DNA of 64,000 nt from Paenibacillus lentus (lineage in GTDB: Bacteria > Bacillota > Bacilli > Paenibacillales > Paenibacillaceae), in contig NZ_CP034248.1 in assembly GCF_003931855.1 (NCBI RefSeq), positions 1,860,001 through 1,924,000 on the forward strand, given 5' to 3'. Position 1 is the first letter of the stretch. Each line of letters opens with the position of its first letter. The translations under genes and the position numbers were made by a program. Under the pieces are notes generated by a model, which worked only from the letters and a program-made list of their open reading frames with translations, was not told the DNA's origin and did no database searches. This document shows, piece by piece, positions 36,833-45,146 of this stretch.

Positions 36833-36890
36833 AAGAAGGTATATAAAATGGCTTACGTAAGCCATTTTATATACCTTCTTTATTTTGATA
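36833..36890 (+). terminator. Perfect 48-nt palindrome ending the tRNA cluster
   Basis: Bases 36833-36880 are one perfect palindrome: 24 bases (AAGAAGGTATATAAAATGGC, then TTAC) followed at once by their exact reverse complement. A T-rich tail (TATTTTG) follows. It is the likely terminator of the whole rrn-tRNA transcript and is unusually long and loopless. Confidence 0.85.
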
Positions 36891-37008
36891 AATTTTTCGC
36901 ATAGGCATAGGAGAAGGAAGTTTGACTTTAGTACTTGTAAAGTATATTTTGGGTATGAGATAGTTCTTAGCAAAGATTTTTTAACTTATTAAGGAGGCTT
37001 GCTACAGA

Positions 37009-37687
37009 ATGAGGAACATGCAATCCACAGTAACCCTGTCGAATGGAGAACAGATGCCATGGCTAGGTCTTGGCGTGTTCAATTACAACAAAAGTATGGA
37101 ACTCTGATCAAGGCTATGAAAATACACTGAAGGCATTCGATACTAGCATGAATAAGCTGGGGCTGGATTATCTGGATCTGTATTTAATTCATTGGCCAGT
37201 TAAGGGTAAATATAAAGAGACTTGGAAAGCACTTGAGAAACTACATAGAGATGGACGTGTTCGCTCCATTGGAGTTTCTAATTTTCAAATTCATCACCTG
37301 CAGGATTTGCTGGAAAATGCTGAAATCAAGCCAGTGATCAATCAGGTAGAACTACATCCCTTGCTTAGCCAGGTGGAGCTAAGGGATTATTGTAAGTCTC
37401 AGGGAATCCAAATTGAAGCATGGTCACCTCTAGCTCAAGGTCAACTATTGGATAATGAAGTCCTTAAAACTATAGGAGCCAAATACGGCAAGTCGACAGC
37501 ACAGGTTATAATTCGCTGGGATCTGCAGAATGAAATTGTTACGATACCTAAATCCGCCAAGGAACATCGTATCATTGAAAATGCAAATGTATTTGATTTC
37601 GAATTGACTCAAGAAGAGATAGAGCAGATTAATAATTTGAATCAGAATAAGCGTATTGGCCCGGATCCTGACAATTTCGATTTCTAG
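37009..37687 (+). pseudogene. Aldo/keto reductase, internally deleted and frameshifted
   Basis: The start is intact (AAGGAGG, ATG 37009), giving STVTLSNGEQMPWLGLGVFN, the usual N-terminus. At about 37085 the sequence jumps to TTKVWNSDQGYENTLKAF in another frame, which continues to a normal C-terminus at 37687. About 55-65 residues are lost, including the catalytic Asp and Tyr region (normally IDTAxxYGNE). The remaining part keeps the IHWPVKGKYKETWKALEKL stretch, RSIGVSNF and IPKSAKEHRI motifs. Related to the YvgN/YtbE family. Not functional as an oxidoreductase. Confidence 0.85.
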
Positions 37688-37829
37688 TCAAGCGGTGTAG
37701 TAACATATACTGCGGGCTATATAAGAAAGAAGCGCCTTGAGTTCTATTAGAACTTACAGCGCTTCTTCTGATTTTAATTGGCTAGTTGTAAATAACCGCC
37801 AGGCTAGTATTCAGTTAGAAGGCAGAACA

Positions 37830-38324
37830 TTAAGCACTTCCATTCAATAAAATCTGTCTAATCTGCTGCTGGTGCAGACGCTCGCCGATAACGACAACTA
37901 ATGCGCCCGCTGTAAGTAGCAGATCCGGACCAGGATTGATGTGTTTGGAATGATTGCTCTCCACAACAGCGATGATCGTGGCGCTGGAACGCTGACGTAC
38001 GCGCAGTTCGCCAATCGTTTTGCCGATAGCTTTGTAGTGAGGCTCTAGTTTGTACCACTCTATAATGAGATCGCCTAATGCGACTTCTATATTTTCCAAT
38101 GGAGTAGGCTTATAAGTGACTCCGCCGATAATGGCAGAGACATATCGCGCTTCCTCGTCGGTTAAAGATATTTTGGAGATGCTGTCCTCAGGATTGTCAG
38201 CGCCATAGTGATAAACCTCGCGTCGACCATCATCGTAGATCGTAATGGTTAGTTTTTCGCCGCTGCGAGTTTCAATTTCAAACTTTTTGCCTGTGCCCGG
38301 TAAATCAGTTTCTTTTAGATTCAT
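37830..38324 (-). CDS. KhtT-like cation:proton antiporter regulatory subunit
   Basis: A 164-residue cytosolic protein. An N-terminal domain of about 85 residues is followed by an RCK_C/TrkA-C domain (about residues 80-160; IGGVTYKPTPLENIEVALGD, AVVESNHSKHINPGPD). This is the KhtT plan, the regulatory subunit of the KhtU K+/H+ antiporter. ATG 38324 follows GGAGGTCGGAAGC. The partner antiporter gene is not next to it on either side, so the gene is an orphan here; the partner may lie elsewhere. Confidence 0.82.
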   Translation of the reverse strand: MNLKETDLPGTGKKFEIETRSGEKLTITIYDDGRREVYHYGADNPEDSISKISLTDEEARYVSAIIGGVTYKPTPLENIEVALGDLIIEWYKLEPHYKAIGKTIGELRVRQRSSATIIAVVESNHSKHINPGPDLLLTAGALVVVIGERLHQQQIRQILLNGSA

Positions 38325-38477
38325 TAGCTTCCGACCTCCAATATAAGAAATATTATTGTTATAAGTTGTGTTCAATCGCCGTCAATCTTCTTTCACGAAC
38401 GTGAATCAAAATCTTCCTAGTTACTTATCACTTACGTGTATCAAGCTGTATAAGGCTAGTAATTGAAAGGTAACATA

Positions 38478-38675
38478 ATGACTCGTTTTCATGAGTTTAT
38501 AGAAGAATGGACGAAAATAAGCCCCTGCCAAGCAAGCAAAGACTGGCTGCAGCAGGGAGGAATAACAGGTGAAGCGGGCATAATCATTGCTAAATTAGTA
38601 TGTGCCGTGGCAAGAAGCAGTTTTGTGTACGGTCTTCCAAAGCGCTCAATCAACCCCAATGGCAGATTGGCCTAA
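38478..38675 (+). CDS. Possible small ORF or gene remnant
   Basis: A 65-residue frame beginning MTRFHEFIEEWTKISPCQ, after GAAAGG. No family is recognised. It sits alone in a 770-base region (38376-39143) that otherwise shows no gene, only AT-rich sequence with scattered short palindromes such as GTATCATGATAC near 38783. It may be a decayed fragment. Coding status is doubtful. Confidence 0.3.
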   Translation: MTRFHEFIEEWTKISPCQASKDWLQQGGITGEAGIIIAKLVCAVARSSFVYGLPKRSINPNGRLA

Positions 38676-39072
38676 TTTTGCAATAAGTCATTCTTAATTT
38701 AGAGCTTGGGAAGCAATAGAAAAATCATGAAAAGCGTAATGAAAGCGGTAGAAAACCGGTGTCATCGATCGCCGAATATGTATCATGATACGTATCCCCT
38801 CTCTAACAATAGCTACTAACCTTAAGGATAGCATACAATCCCTTGTATCTCAAAAGAATGATGATAATTTATTTATCCAATTTAATGATAATTAGACACG
38901 AGCTGACGAGGATTTGGCGGACCGACATGGAAATTACTTTTTTTACTATAGAAAGTGGCTTACTTAATGGAGTTATATAAATGACGTTATATTCTCGGTT
39001 ACAGCTATTAGTAATCTAGAGTCTTAAATCGTACTCGACTTAGGTCTAGGATGAAAAACCGTCCGTAGTCCG

Positions 39073-39101
39073 TTTTGAATTAAAGCATTTCCACCTACAA
39101 T
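39073..39101 (+). promoter_or_regulatory. Candidate promoter of the Lia/Psp island
   Basis: TTTTGA at 39073-39078 and TACAAT at 39096-39101 are 17 bases apart, 43 bases before the first gene. The -35 match is poor, as expected if an activator such as LiaR is needed. I could not identify a convincing LiaR box by eye. Confidence 0.4.
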
Positions 39102-39143
39102 AAGGACATAAGGTTGAAACTTACGAAAGGCGGTGATGGATAA

Positions 39144-39443
39144 ATGAGAACAAATCGATCAAGCGGCTTCGCAATCGTACTTATTGTTCTAGGAGCATTG
39201 ATCTTGCTGGGCAAGCTAACTCCGCTTCTGGGCAGTCTTTTCGGATTGTTGTTCGCAGTAGCATTGATCGGTCTTGGTTACTATGGTATTCGCCGGGGCA
39301 ATGCTTTTTTTGGATGGATCGTCCTCTTCTTTGGGATCATATCCTTAATGAACAAATTAGCTTGGCTCATCGTACCGGCAATCGGGATCGGCTTAATCCT
39401 CTTCGGCATTTATTCACTGAATGGAAGACGACGGGGGTATTGA
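39144..39443 (+). CDS. LiaI-like small membrane protein
   Basis: A 99-residue protein that is almost all membrane: four short hydrophobic segments (AIVLIVLGALILLGKL, LLFAVALIGLGYYGI, WIVLFFGIISLM, IVPAIGIGLILFGIY) with a basic end. It matches the LiaI/LiaF N-terminal (LiaI-LiaF-like TM) region. LiaI anchors the PspA-type protein LiaH at the membrane in B. subtilis, and here the next gene is a pspA. AAAGGCGGTGA precedes the ATG. Confidence 0.8.
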   Translation: MRTNRSSGFAIVLIVLGALILLGKLTPLLGSLFGLLFAVALIGLGYYGIRRGNAFFGWIVLFFGIISLMNKLAWLIVPAIGIGLILFGIYSLNGRRRGY

Positions 39444-39497
39444 TCACATATATCGAATAATGATGATGACCGAATTGGTTAGGAGGGATGGGATGTC

Positions 39498-40172
39498 ATG
39501 AGTGTATTTCGTCGAGTACGGGATATTACGGTAGCTAATTTAAATGAACGATTAGAGCAATCTCAAGATCCAGTGCGGCTAATCGATCAATTCTTGATTG
39601 AGACTCGTCAGGAAATTGCCGAGGCAGAGAAGCTGCACCAGCAGTATGCGGGACATACCAAGCAATTGAAGCAGCAAGTGGATCAGGCCAAGGTGATGCG
39701 CGATCGAAGAGAAGAGCAGGCGTTGCTTGCCCTTAAAGCCGAGGAGGAGCACTTGGCAAAGTTAGCACTGCAGGAGAAGATGCTCTACGAGGAGAAGATC
39801 GAGCAGTATTCCGGATTGTATGCTCAGAGCTTGGAGTCTCTGCAGGAATTGGAAAGCCAACTGAATGAATTAAAAACGGAATATCAAGTGGTATACAGCA
39901 AGCGGCAGTATTATTATGCCAGAATGGAGACGCTCCGTCTGCAGCAGCGTATGAACCAACGGATGAGTGGGTACGGTACACAAGACGTACCAAAAATGTT
40001 CCACCGTTTGGAAGACCGGGTATCTGATATGGAGTGGGAAGCCCGCAGCCTTCGCGATCTAAGAAGATCAGGCGAAGATATCTTAAACCAAGCCGGATCG
40101 GTTCTACAATCGACTTTAGAACAGGAGCTCTCTCGTTTGAAGCAGAAGCTGAATAACAAGGGAGAGGAGTAG
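39498..40172 (+). CDS. PspA/IM30 family protein (first copy, LiaH-like)
   Basis: A 224-residue coiled-coil protein of the PspA/Vipp1 (ESCRT-III-like) family. It opens VFRRVRDITVANLNERLEQSQDPVRLIDQFL, the conserved amphipathic N-terminal helix that binds stressed membrane, then long heptad helices rich in Q, E and K. Family members oligomerise into rods or rings and stabilise the membrane. The YYARMETLRLQQRMNQRMSG segment forms helix 4-5. Next come pspC and a second pspA, so this is the first of two paralogues. Confidence 0.9.
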   Translation: MSVFRRVRDITVANLNERLEQSQDPVRLIDQFLIETRQEIAEAEKLHQQYAGHTKQLKQQVDQAKVMRDRREEQALLALKAEEEHLAKLALQEKMLYEEKIEQYSGLYAQSLESLQELESQLNELKTEYQVVYSKRQYYYARMETLRLQQRMNQRMSGYGTQDVPKMFHRLEDRVSDMEWEARSLRDLRRSGEDILNQAGSVLQSTLEQELSRLKQKLNNKGEE

Positions 40173-40177
40173 AATCG

Positions 40178-40681
40178 ATGGGAACACTATACCGTTCCAG
40201 ACGTGATCGTTGGTTCAGCGGCCTAATTGGTGGGTTGGGCGAATATTTCGGCATTAGCGTTACCGGACTTCGCGTGCTAATGATATTTAGTATATTCATT
40301 ACTGGTGGAGCAACGATCCTGATTTATTTAATTGCATCGCTTGTCATTTCCAAAGAGCCTTACGTTCCTCGTGAACCATACGGCGGGGGCTGGCAAGGCG
40401 GTCACGGCGGGTATGGCGGTTATGGGAACCCCGGCGGTCATGGAGGCCATGGATACGGGAATCCAGCCAATCAGCAGTACCGTGAACCGCAATATGCGAA
40501 TCCGCACTACAGCGACCCAAGATACAATGATCCGCACTACCAGCAGCAATCCGCATTTGGCGGCAATGCATCGAATCTGGATTCGATGATGGAAGATATT
40601 GAGAAGAAGGCTATGGAGAAAGAGCTGGAGGAGCTCCGCAGAAAATTATCAAAATACGAGAACGAGAAGGGAGATAAATAA
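40178..40681 (+). CDS. PspC domain protein
   Basis: A 167-residue protein. The PspC domain takes residues 1-60: [23 protein letters not shown], then a membrane helix ([22 protein letters not shown]). After it comes a long, low-complexity, glycine-, tyrosine-, histidine- and asparagine-rich linker, and a C-terminal coiled coil ([28 protein letters not shown]). The linker makes it longer than standalone PspC proteins. It begins five bases after the pspA stop and its stop is one base before the second pspA ATG. Confidence 0.9.
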   Translation: MGTLYRSRRDRWFSGLIGGLGEYFGISVTGLRVLMIFSIFITGGATILIYLIASLVISKEPYVPREPYGGGWQGGHGGYGGYGNPGGHGGHGYGNPANQQYREPQYANPHYSDPRYNDPHYQQQSAFGGNASNLDSMMEDIEKKAMEKELEELRRKLSKYENEKGDK

Positions 40682-40682
40682 C

Positions 40683-41390
40683 ATGGGAGTATTCAAAAGA
40701 ATTAAAGACATTACGAAGGCGTCTGTCAACGATATGCTTGATAAAGTCGAGGATCCGGTAGTGATGCTCAATCAATACCTGCGCGACATGGAGGCGGAAA
40801 TCCGCGATGCTGAGGTGACTGTAGCGAAGCAGATGGCGAACGAGCGCAGAATGAAGCATCGTTTGGAAGAGGCGATTCGCATCTCTGCACAAAGAGAAAG
40901 CCAGGCTGAGGCTGCATTGATGAACGGTCAAGAGGAAGTAGCCCGCAAGCTGTTGGAAGAGAAAATCCTGTACGATCAGAAGCAAGTGGAGTTCAGCGAC
41001 CTGCATGCTCAATCCGAAGCACAGGCCCTGGAGCTCAAGCAGCAGCTTCATGATATGAAAGATGAGTTCTATAAGCTGCGCAACAAGCGCAATGAGCTGG
41101 TCAGCCGTGCGCAAATGGCCAAAGCCAGAAAACAAATGTCTCAAATCAATACGCTTAATACGATTGAGAGCGGCAGCGCGTCTTTGGGCTTCCACCGTAT
41201 GGAAGAGAAAATTATGCAGCTGGAAGCTGAAGCAGAAGTAGCCGGAATCGGTTATCGCAGCGTAAGCAGCTCTACTTCCTCCTACATTAGTCCGGCGGAC
41301 GCTGAGAAGCAGCTTAAGGTGGATGCACAGCTAGAAGCTTTGAAAGCAAAGCTCAACCCATCTGCTAAACGCGAGGAAGACAAGGAATAA
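40683..41390 (+). CDS. PspA/IM30 family protein (second copy)
   Basis: A 235-residue PspA paralogue beginning [20 protein letters not shown], the amphipathic membrane-binding helix, followed by long coiled-coil helices ([22 protein letters not shown] onwards). It shares about a third to a half of residues with the first copy by eye. ATG 40683 directly follows the pspC stop, and GAGAAGGGAG lies upstream. The upstream in-frame extension to 40599 overlaps pspC and is not used. Two PspA proteins may co-assemble. Confidence 0.9.
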   Translation: MGVFKRIKDITKASVNDMLDKVEDPVVMLNQYLRDMEAEIRDAEVTVAKQMANERRMKHRLEEAIRISAQRESQAEAALMNGQEEVARKLLEEKILYDQKQVEFSDLHAQSEAQALELKQQLHDMKDEFYKLRNKRNELVSRAQMAKARKQMSQINTLNTIESGSASLGFHRMEEKIMQLEAEAEVAGIGYRSVSSSTSSYISPADAEKQLKVDAQLEALKAKLNPSAKREEDKE

Positions 41391-41514
41391 CAGCTACACG
41401 ACTACAGGGCAATGTGATATGCTATGTAATGGTTAAGCCATGCGGTATGAATATTTATACTGTTATGGCTTTTCCACTTACAATCTCACATATGAACTGA
41501 TCTGGAGGTGCGGC

Positions 41515-42165
41515 ATGGATAGGCATAGAAGCTTATTGGCCATCGGATTGATCGGACTTGGCGTATTTATCATCTTCGGCCAGTGGCTGAGCTTTTTTAC
41601 CATCGTCGCGATTTTAATATTGGGCTTTGGCATTTATAAAATCCGTCTTGGTGATGACGTAAAAATAGGTTATATATTGCTTGCCATTGGTGGCGGAATG
41701 ATTTTGCTGCATAATTTTATGCTAGTGATTGCTATTTTGATGATTTCACTTGGGTTGTATTATGCCAAGATGAAGAAGATGCATCCGGTCAACAATTATA
41801 TTCAAAAGCAAAATGTGACATCCAGCATTCATTGGGATCGTGACCCATGGACGCTTCGTAATACTAGTATGTGGCATGTGCTCGGGGAAGTGAACATCGA
41901 CCTGTCGCTTGCTATGGTAGATGATCAAGATAATGTGCTGATGTTTCAGGGTGTTGTCGGTGACATTGACTTGATCATATCTGAAGACTATGGTGTGGAG
42001 ATTGAAGCGTTTGTTCTGTTCGGACAAATTGATTTAGGCGATGAGAAGGAGACCGGGATGTTGAACCGTGTCTACTGGAAGTCTCCGAACTATGAGCATC
42101 GCGATCAAAAGGTGAAAATTATTATTTCCTATCTTGTAGGAAATGTCGATATACATTTAACTTAA
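41515..42165 (+). CDS. LiaF-like cell wall stress response protein
   Basis: A 216-residue protein with about four membrane helices (residues 5-95) and a C-terminal soluble beta domain (about 110-216; LSLAMVDDQDNVLMFQGVVGDIDL, VKIIISYLVGNVDIHL). This matches LiaF, the inhibitor of the LiaS kinase. ATG 41515 follows CTGGAGGTGC. The upstream in-frame ATG at 41440 lacks a site. It is followed closely by the kinase and regulator genes. Confidence 0.87.
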   Translation: MDRHRSLLAIGLIGLGVFIIFGQWLSFFTIVAILILGFGIYKIRLGDDVKIGYILLAIGGGMILLHNFMLVIAILMISLGLYYAKMKKMHPVNNYIQKQNVTSSIHWDRDPWTLRNTSMWHVLGEVNIDLSLAMVDDQDNVLMFQGVVGDIDLIISEDYGVEIEAFVLFGQIDLGDEKETGMLNRVYWKSPNYEHRDQKVKIIISYLVGNVDIHLT

Positions 42166-42186
42166 TCACAGGAGGATTGACCAGGC

Positions 42187-43260
42187 ATGAGAAAGAAAAA
42201 ACCGTCCAACATGGTCTCTCGCAGTATGCGGGATGGGATCCTCCTGTCTTTTGTGCTGCTTGTAGGCATCATTTATGTTTTGTATACATATGGGTATTTC
42301 TTGCCGTCTTCCTCATGGAAGACCGGTATCCAGGCTGGTTTGACCATGCTTACGCTGCTACTTATAATCGGCGCGGTCTATGGATTCCTTCAGGGCTATC
42401 GCGCCAAGCGAAGGATAGATTTGCTTCGCGATTCCCTGTTGCAGTGGGAGAAGGGAAATCAGACCGGAACCGTACCCAAGCTGGGGGAGGATGAGCTGGG
42501 TCGACTCGGGGAGCAGCTTGAGCGAATAGGGAAGCGTTGGGAGGAGCAGGTAACTTCCTTGCAGCGATTGTCTACGGATAATGCTCAACTGGCTGAGCAG
42601 GCGAGGGTGTCGGCGATCGTCGAGGAACGGCAAAGGTTGGCTCGCGAGCTGCATGACGCGGTATCCCAGCAGCTGTTCGCGATATCGATGACAGCGACGG
42701 CGGTAGGACGTACATTGGAGAAGGATTTCGATAAAGCGCAGCGTCAGGTCGAGCTGATTGAGGAGATGGCCTCGGTCGCTCAGTCCGAGATGAGGGCCTT
42801 GCTACTGCATCTTCGCCCGGTTTATTTGGAGGGCAAGGAGCTGTCGCAAGGGTTGCTTGAACTTGTGCGCGAGCTGAAGACAAAGGTGCCTATGGATTTG
42901 ACACTGGAAATCGATGAAGATCTGAAGCTTAGTAAAGGGATAGAGAATCATTTGTTTCGGATTATTCAGGAAGCCATGTCCAATGCGCTGCGGCATGCCA
43001 AGGCAGATAAACTGGAAATACGCATTCATCGCAGGGCAGAGACGGTCAAGGTCATCCTCCGCGACAATGGCGTAGGGTTTGAGTTAGACGAGAAGAAGCA
43101 GGCCTCTTACGGCTTATCTACGATGCAGGAGCGCGTGCGCGAGATTGGCGGCTCGATTCAATTTATAACTGCACCGGGCAAAGGGACGCGAATTGAGATT
43201 ACAGTACCGCTAATGACCGAAGAGAGTGGAGGGGAGGAGTATCATGGAGATGGACAATGA
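42187..43260 (+). CDS. Sensor histidine kinase LiaS-like
   Basis: A 357-residue NarL/LiaS-type kinase. Two membrane helices (about residues 18-38 and 48-70) flank a short outside loop (about ten residues), an intramembrane-sensing layout. A HAMP-like linker precedes the HisKA_3 box with the phosphoacceptor H156 (RLARELHDAVSQQLFAIS), then the HATPase: SNALRHAKADKLEI (N box), DNGVGFE (G1), YGLSTMQERVREIGGS (G2). It overlaps the response regulator gene by 17 bases. Signal: cell envelope stress by analogy. Confidence 0.9.
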   Translation: MRKKKPSNMVSRSMRDGILLSFVLLVGIIYVLYTYGYFLPSSSWKTGIQAGLTMLTLLLIIGAVYGFLQGYRAKRRIDLLRDSLLQWEKGNQTGTVPKLGEDELGRLGEQLERIGKRWEEQVTSLQRLSTDNAQLAEQARVSAIVEERQRLARELHDAVSQQLFAISMTATAVGRTLEKDFDKAQRQVELIEEMASVAQSEMRALLLHLRPVYLEGKELSQGLLELVRELKTKVPMDLTLEIDEDLKLSKGIENHLFRIIQEAMSNALRHAKADKLEIRIHRRAETVKVILRDNGVGFELDEKKQASYGLSTMQERVREIGGSIQFITAPGKGTRIEITVPLMTEESGGEEYHGDGQ

Positions 43261-43894
43261 TATTAAAGTATTGTTGGTAGATGATCACGAGATGGTTAGA
43301 ATCGGCCTGGCAGCGGTGCTTGGCACTGAGGATGGAATCGAAGTAGTCGGCGAGGCCAGCAGCGGAGAAGAGGGCATCCGGCTGGCTCAAGAGTATAAGC
43401 CGGACGTCGTGCTCATGGATCTTGTGATGGAAGGTATGGATGGGATTGAGACGACGAGGCAACTGCTGAAGCTCTATCCCGAATGCAAAGTCATCGTTCT
43501 GACGAGTTATTTGGATGATGAGAAAATGTATCCTGTCATCGAGGCAGGCGCGTTCAGCTATCTTCTCAAGACATCCCGTGCTTCCGAGGTAGCCGATGCG
43601 ATCCGCGCTGCAGCACGCGGGCAGTCTGTTCTGGAGTCGCAGGTAGCCTCTAAGATGATGAACCGATTCAGACAACCGAAGGCAGAAGCTGCAGCCCATG
43701 ATGAATTAACGGATCGGGAGATGGACGTACTGCGCCTGCTCGCGCAAGGAAAATCCAATCAGGACATTGCTGATGATTTGATTATCGGGATTAAAACCGT
43801 AAAATTTCATGTGACGAATATTTTAGCTAAGCTAGGCGTGGAAGACCGCACGCAAGCCGCCATTTATGCTTATAAAAATGGGCTGGCAGAATAA
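43244..43894 (+). CDS. Response regulator LiaR-like (LuxR type)
   Basis: A 216-residue NarL/LiaR response regulator. The receiver (residues 1-120) has the acidic pair in LLVDDHEM, the phosphoacceptor D59 (VVLMDLVME), the T in VLTSYLDDE and K in YLLKTSRASE. The output is a LuxR helix-turn-helix (about residues 150-210, LTDREMDVLRLLAQGKSNQ and TVKFHVTNILAKLGV). ATG 43244 follows GGAGGGGAGGAG. It is expected to control the liaI-pspA cluster upstream. A strong terminator follows. Confidence 0.93.
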   Translation: MEMDNDIKVLLVDDHEMVRIGLAAVLGTEDGIEVVGEASSGEEGIRLAQEYKPDVVLMDLVMEGMDGIETTRQLLKLYPECKVIVLTSYLDDEKMYPVIEAGAFSYLLKTSRASEVADAIRAAARGQSVLESQVASKMMNRFRQPKAEAAAHDELTDREMDVLRLLAQGKSNQDIADDLIIGIKTVKFHVTNILAKLGVEDRTQAAIYAYKNGLAE

Positions 43895-43911
43895 CTTTCA
43901 GAAGACAGAAG

Positions 43912-43950
43912 AAGATGATCTTGGCATGGTTGCCTGTGATCATCTTTTTT
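43912..43950 (+). terminator. Terminator after liaR
   Basis: AAGATGATC pairs with GATCATCTT, followed by TTTT. Confidence 0.85.
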
Positions 43951-44105
43951 ATTTCTTGTTGGATTGGCGCCAAGCTGTGCATATCCTCTCTGATTTAATT
44001 TTTGTTTTTCAATCAGAGTAGAGTTATGCAAGTATAAATTACCGCTCCTATGGAGAACCTGTTGATAGAATCATAGAATGGTTCGGGAGAGAGGGTATCG
44101 TATTC

Positions 44106-44963
44106 ATGAAAAAATTATGGGGAATTATCGTAATGATTATTATAGGTGGAGCAGTCATAATGGAATTTTTGAACAATGCTGGGGCAACCGCTAATGCGAA
44201 TGCTGCTTCTTCGGCCGAGGCAGAATTATCGAGAGTGCAAGCAGAATTATCAAGAGTGCAATTTGAGAAAATATTGGCTGCCGGCGAGATGACGACTCAG
44301 GGAGAAATATGGGCCACTGTGAAATGGCAGGGAGAATGGCATACAGAACTGTCTTTGGATGAGGCGCAAAGGACTCTAGCTGAGGGTCTGGGATGGTCGG
44401 ACAGTTATGTAGAAGAGGGGCATGAACGGAAAGTGTTCTATGTTGAAGGGGACGCTGGAGAACTCGAAGGAAAGCTCACGATCATGCATCAAGAAGAAGG
44501 GCAGTATTATGTTGTCCTCCGCCTTGAGAATCAAACGATGATGGGGCTGGGGCAACTGGCGGAATACGGCGAAGAGTATGGTAGAATGCTTCTTGCAGAG
44601 GGTGTCGATGCAAAATGGAATGCAGCACTACAAGGAGCAAGCGTGGATGTAACGGATGCGTTGGCTCTCCCGCGCTCCGGTGCTGCTATGATCAATGGTC
44701 AGGAGTTGGGACGACAGGGCGTCCCTGTGACAGCTGCCTTCGAAGCGATCGAGTCTCGTGCCGGGGAACGGTTGAAGCTGCGACAAGTGGAGAGCTTTGA
44801 GGATGAGCGTACGATCAGCCGCTCTTATACAGTGGAAGAGTTGCCGATCAAGGTGCAAAGCGCTGGCCAAAATATCAATTTGCAGCTTGCGCTTCATTGG
44901 AATACGGAGATGGAAAGATATGACTTATCTATAGGTACCCCACTGCTGACAGTTGAATATTAA
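44106..44963 (+). CDS. YwmB family protein
   Basis: A 285-residue membrane-anchored protein with an N-terminal helix (LWGIIVMIIIGGAVIMEF, about residues 4-21) and a large extracytoplasmic domain of YwmB type (a TATA-binding-like fold). In B. subtilis ywmB neighbours spoIID and murAA and is of unknown function. Residues 38-51 hold a tandem repeat AELSRVQ-AELSRVQ, encoded by an imperfect 21-base duplication at about 44221-44262. No catalytic motif is visible. Confidence 0.8.
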   Translation: MKKLWGIIVMIIIGGAVIMEFLNNAGATANANAASSAEAELSRVQAELSRVQFEKILAAGEMTTQGEIWATVKWQGEWHTELSLDEAQRTLAEGLGWSDSYVEEGHERKVFYVEGDAGELEGKLTIMHQEEGQYYVVLRLENQTMMGLGQLAEYGEEYGRMLLAEGVDAKWNAALQGASVDVTDALALPRSGAAMINGQELGRQGVPVTAAFEAIESRAGERLKLRQVESFEDERTISRSYTVEELPIKVQSAGQNINLQLALHWNTEMERYDLSIGTPLLTVEY

Positions 44964-45146
44964 TGAATATCAGATAAATATTAGATGAATTTTCAAAGAA
45001 TATAACTAATATTGATATGAATTTGATGGCATCCTTGTAGTGAATATGCTAAAATATCATCACATGCCGTGATGCCGTGTACGGTTATGGCATTGATGGG
45101 TGATTGAATAAATATACACTATATTACATAGAAAGAATGAGGAGCC

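Noticed and set aside
38463..38675. A confident small gene in the 38.4-39.1 kb gap
   Set aside because: The frame is short, isolated and has no family match, so it is listed only with low confidence.
39020..39075. LiaR operator before the Lia/Psp island
   Set aside because: GTCT and GTCC elements are present, but no inverted repeat of the expected form could be fitted by eye.
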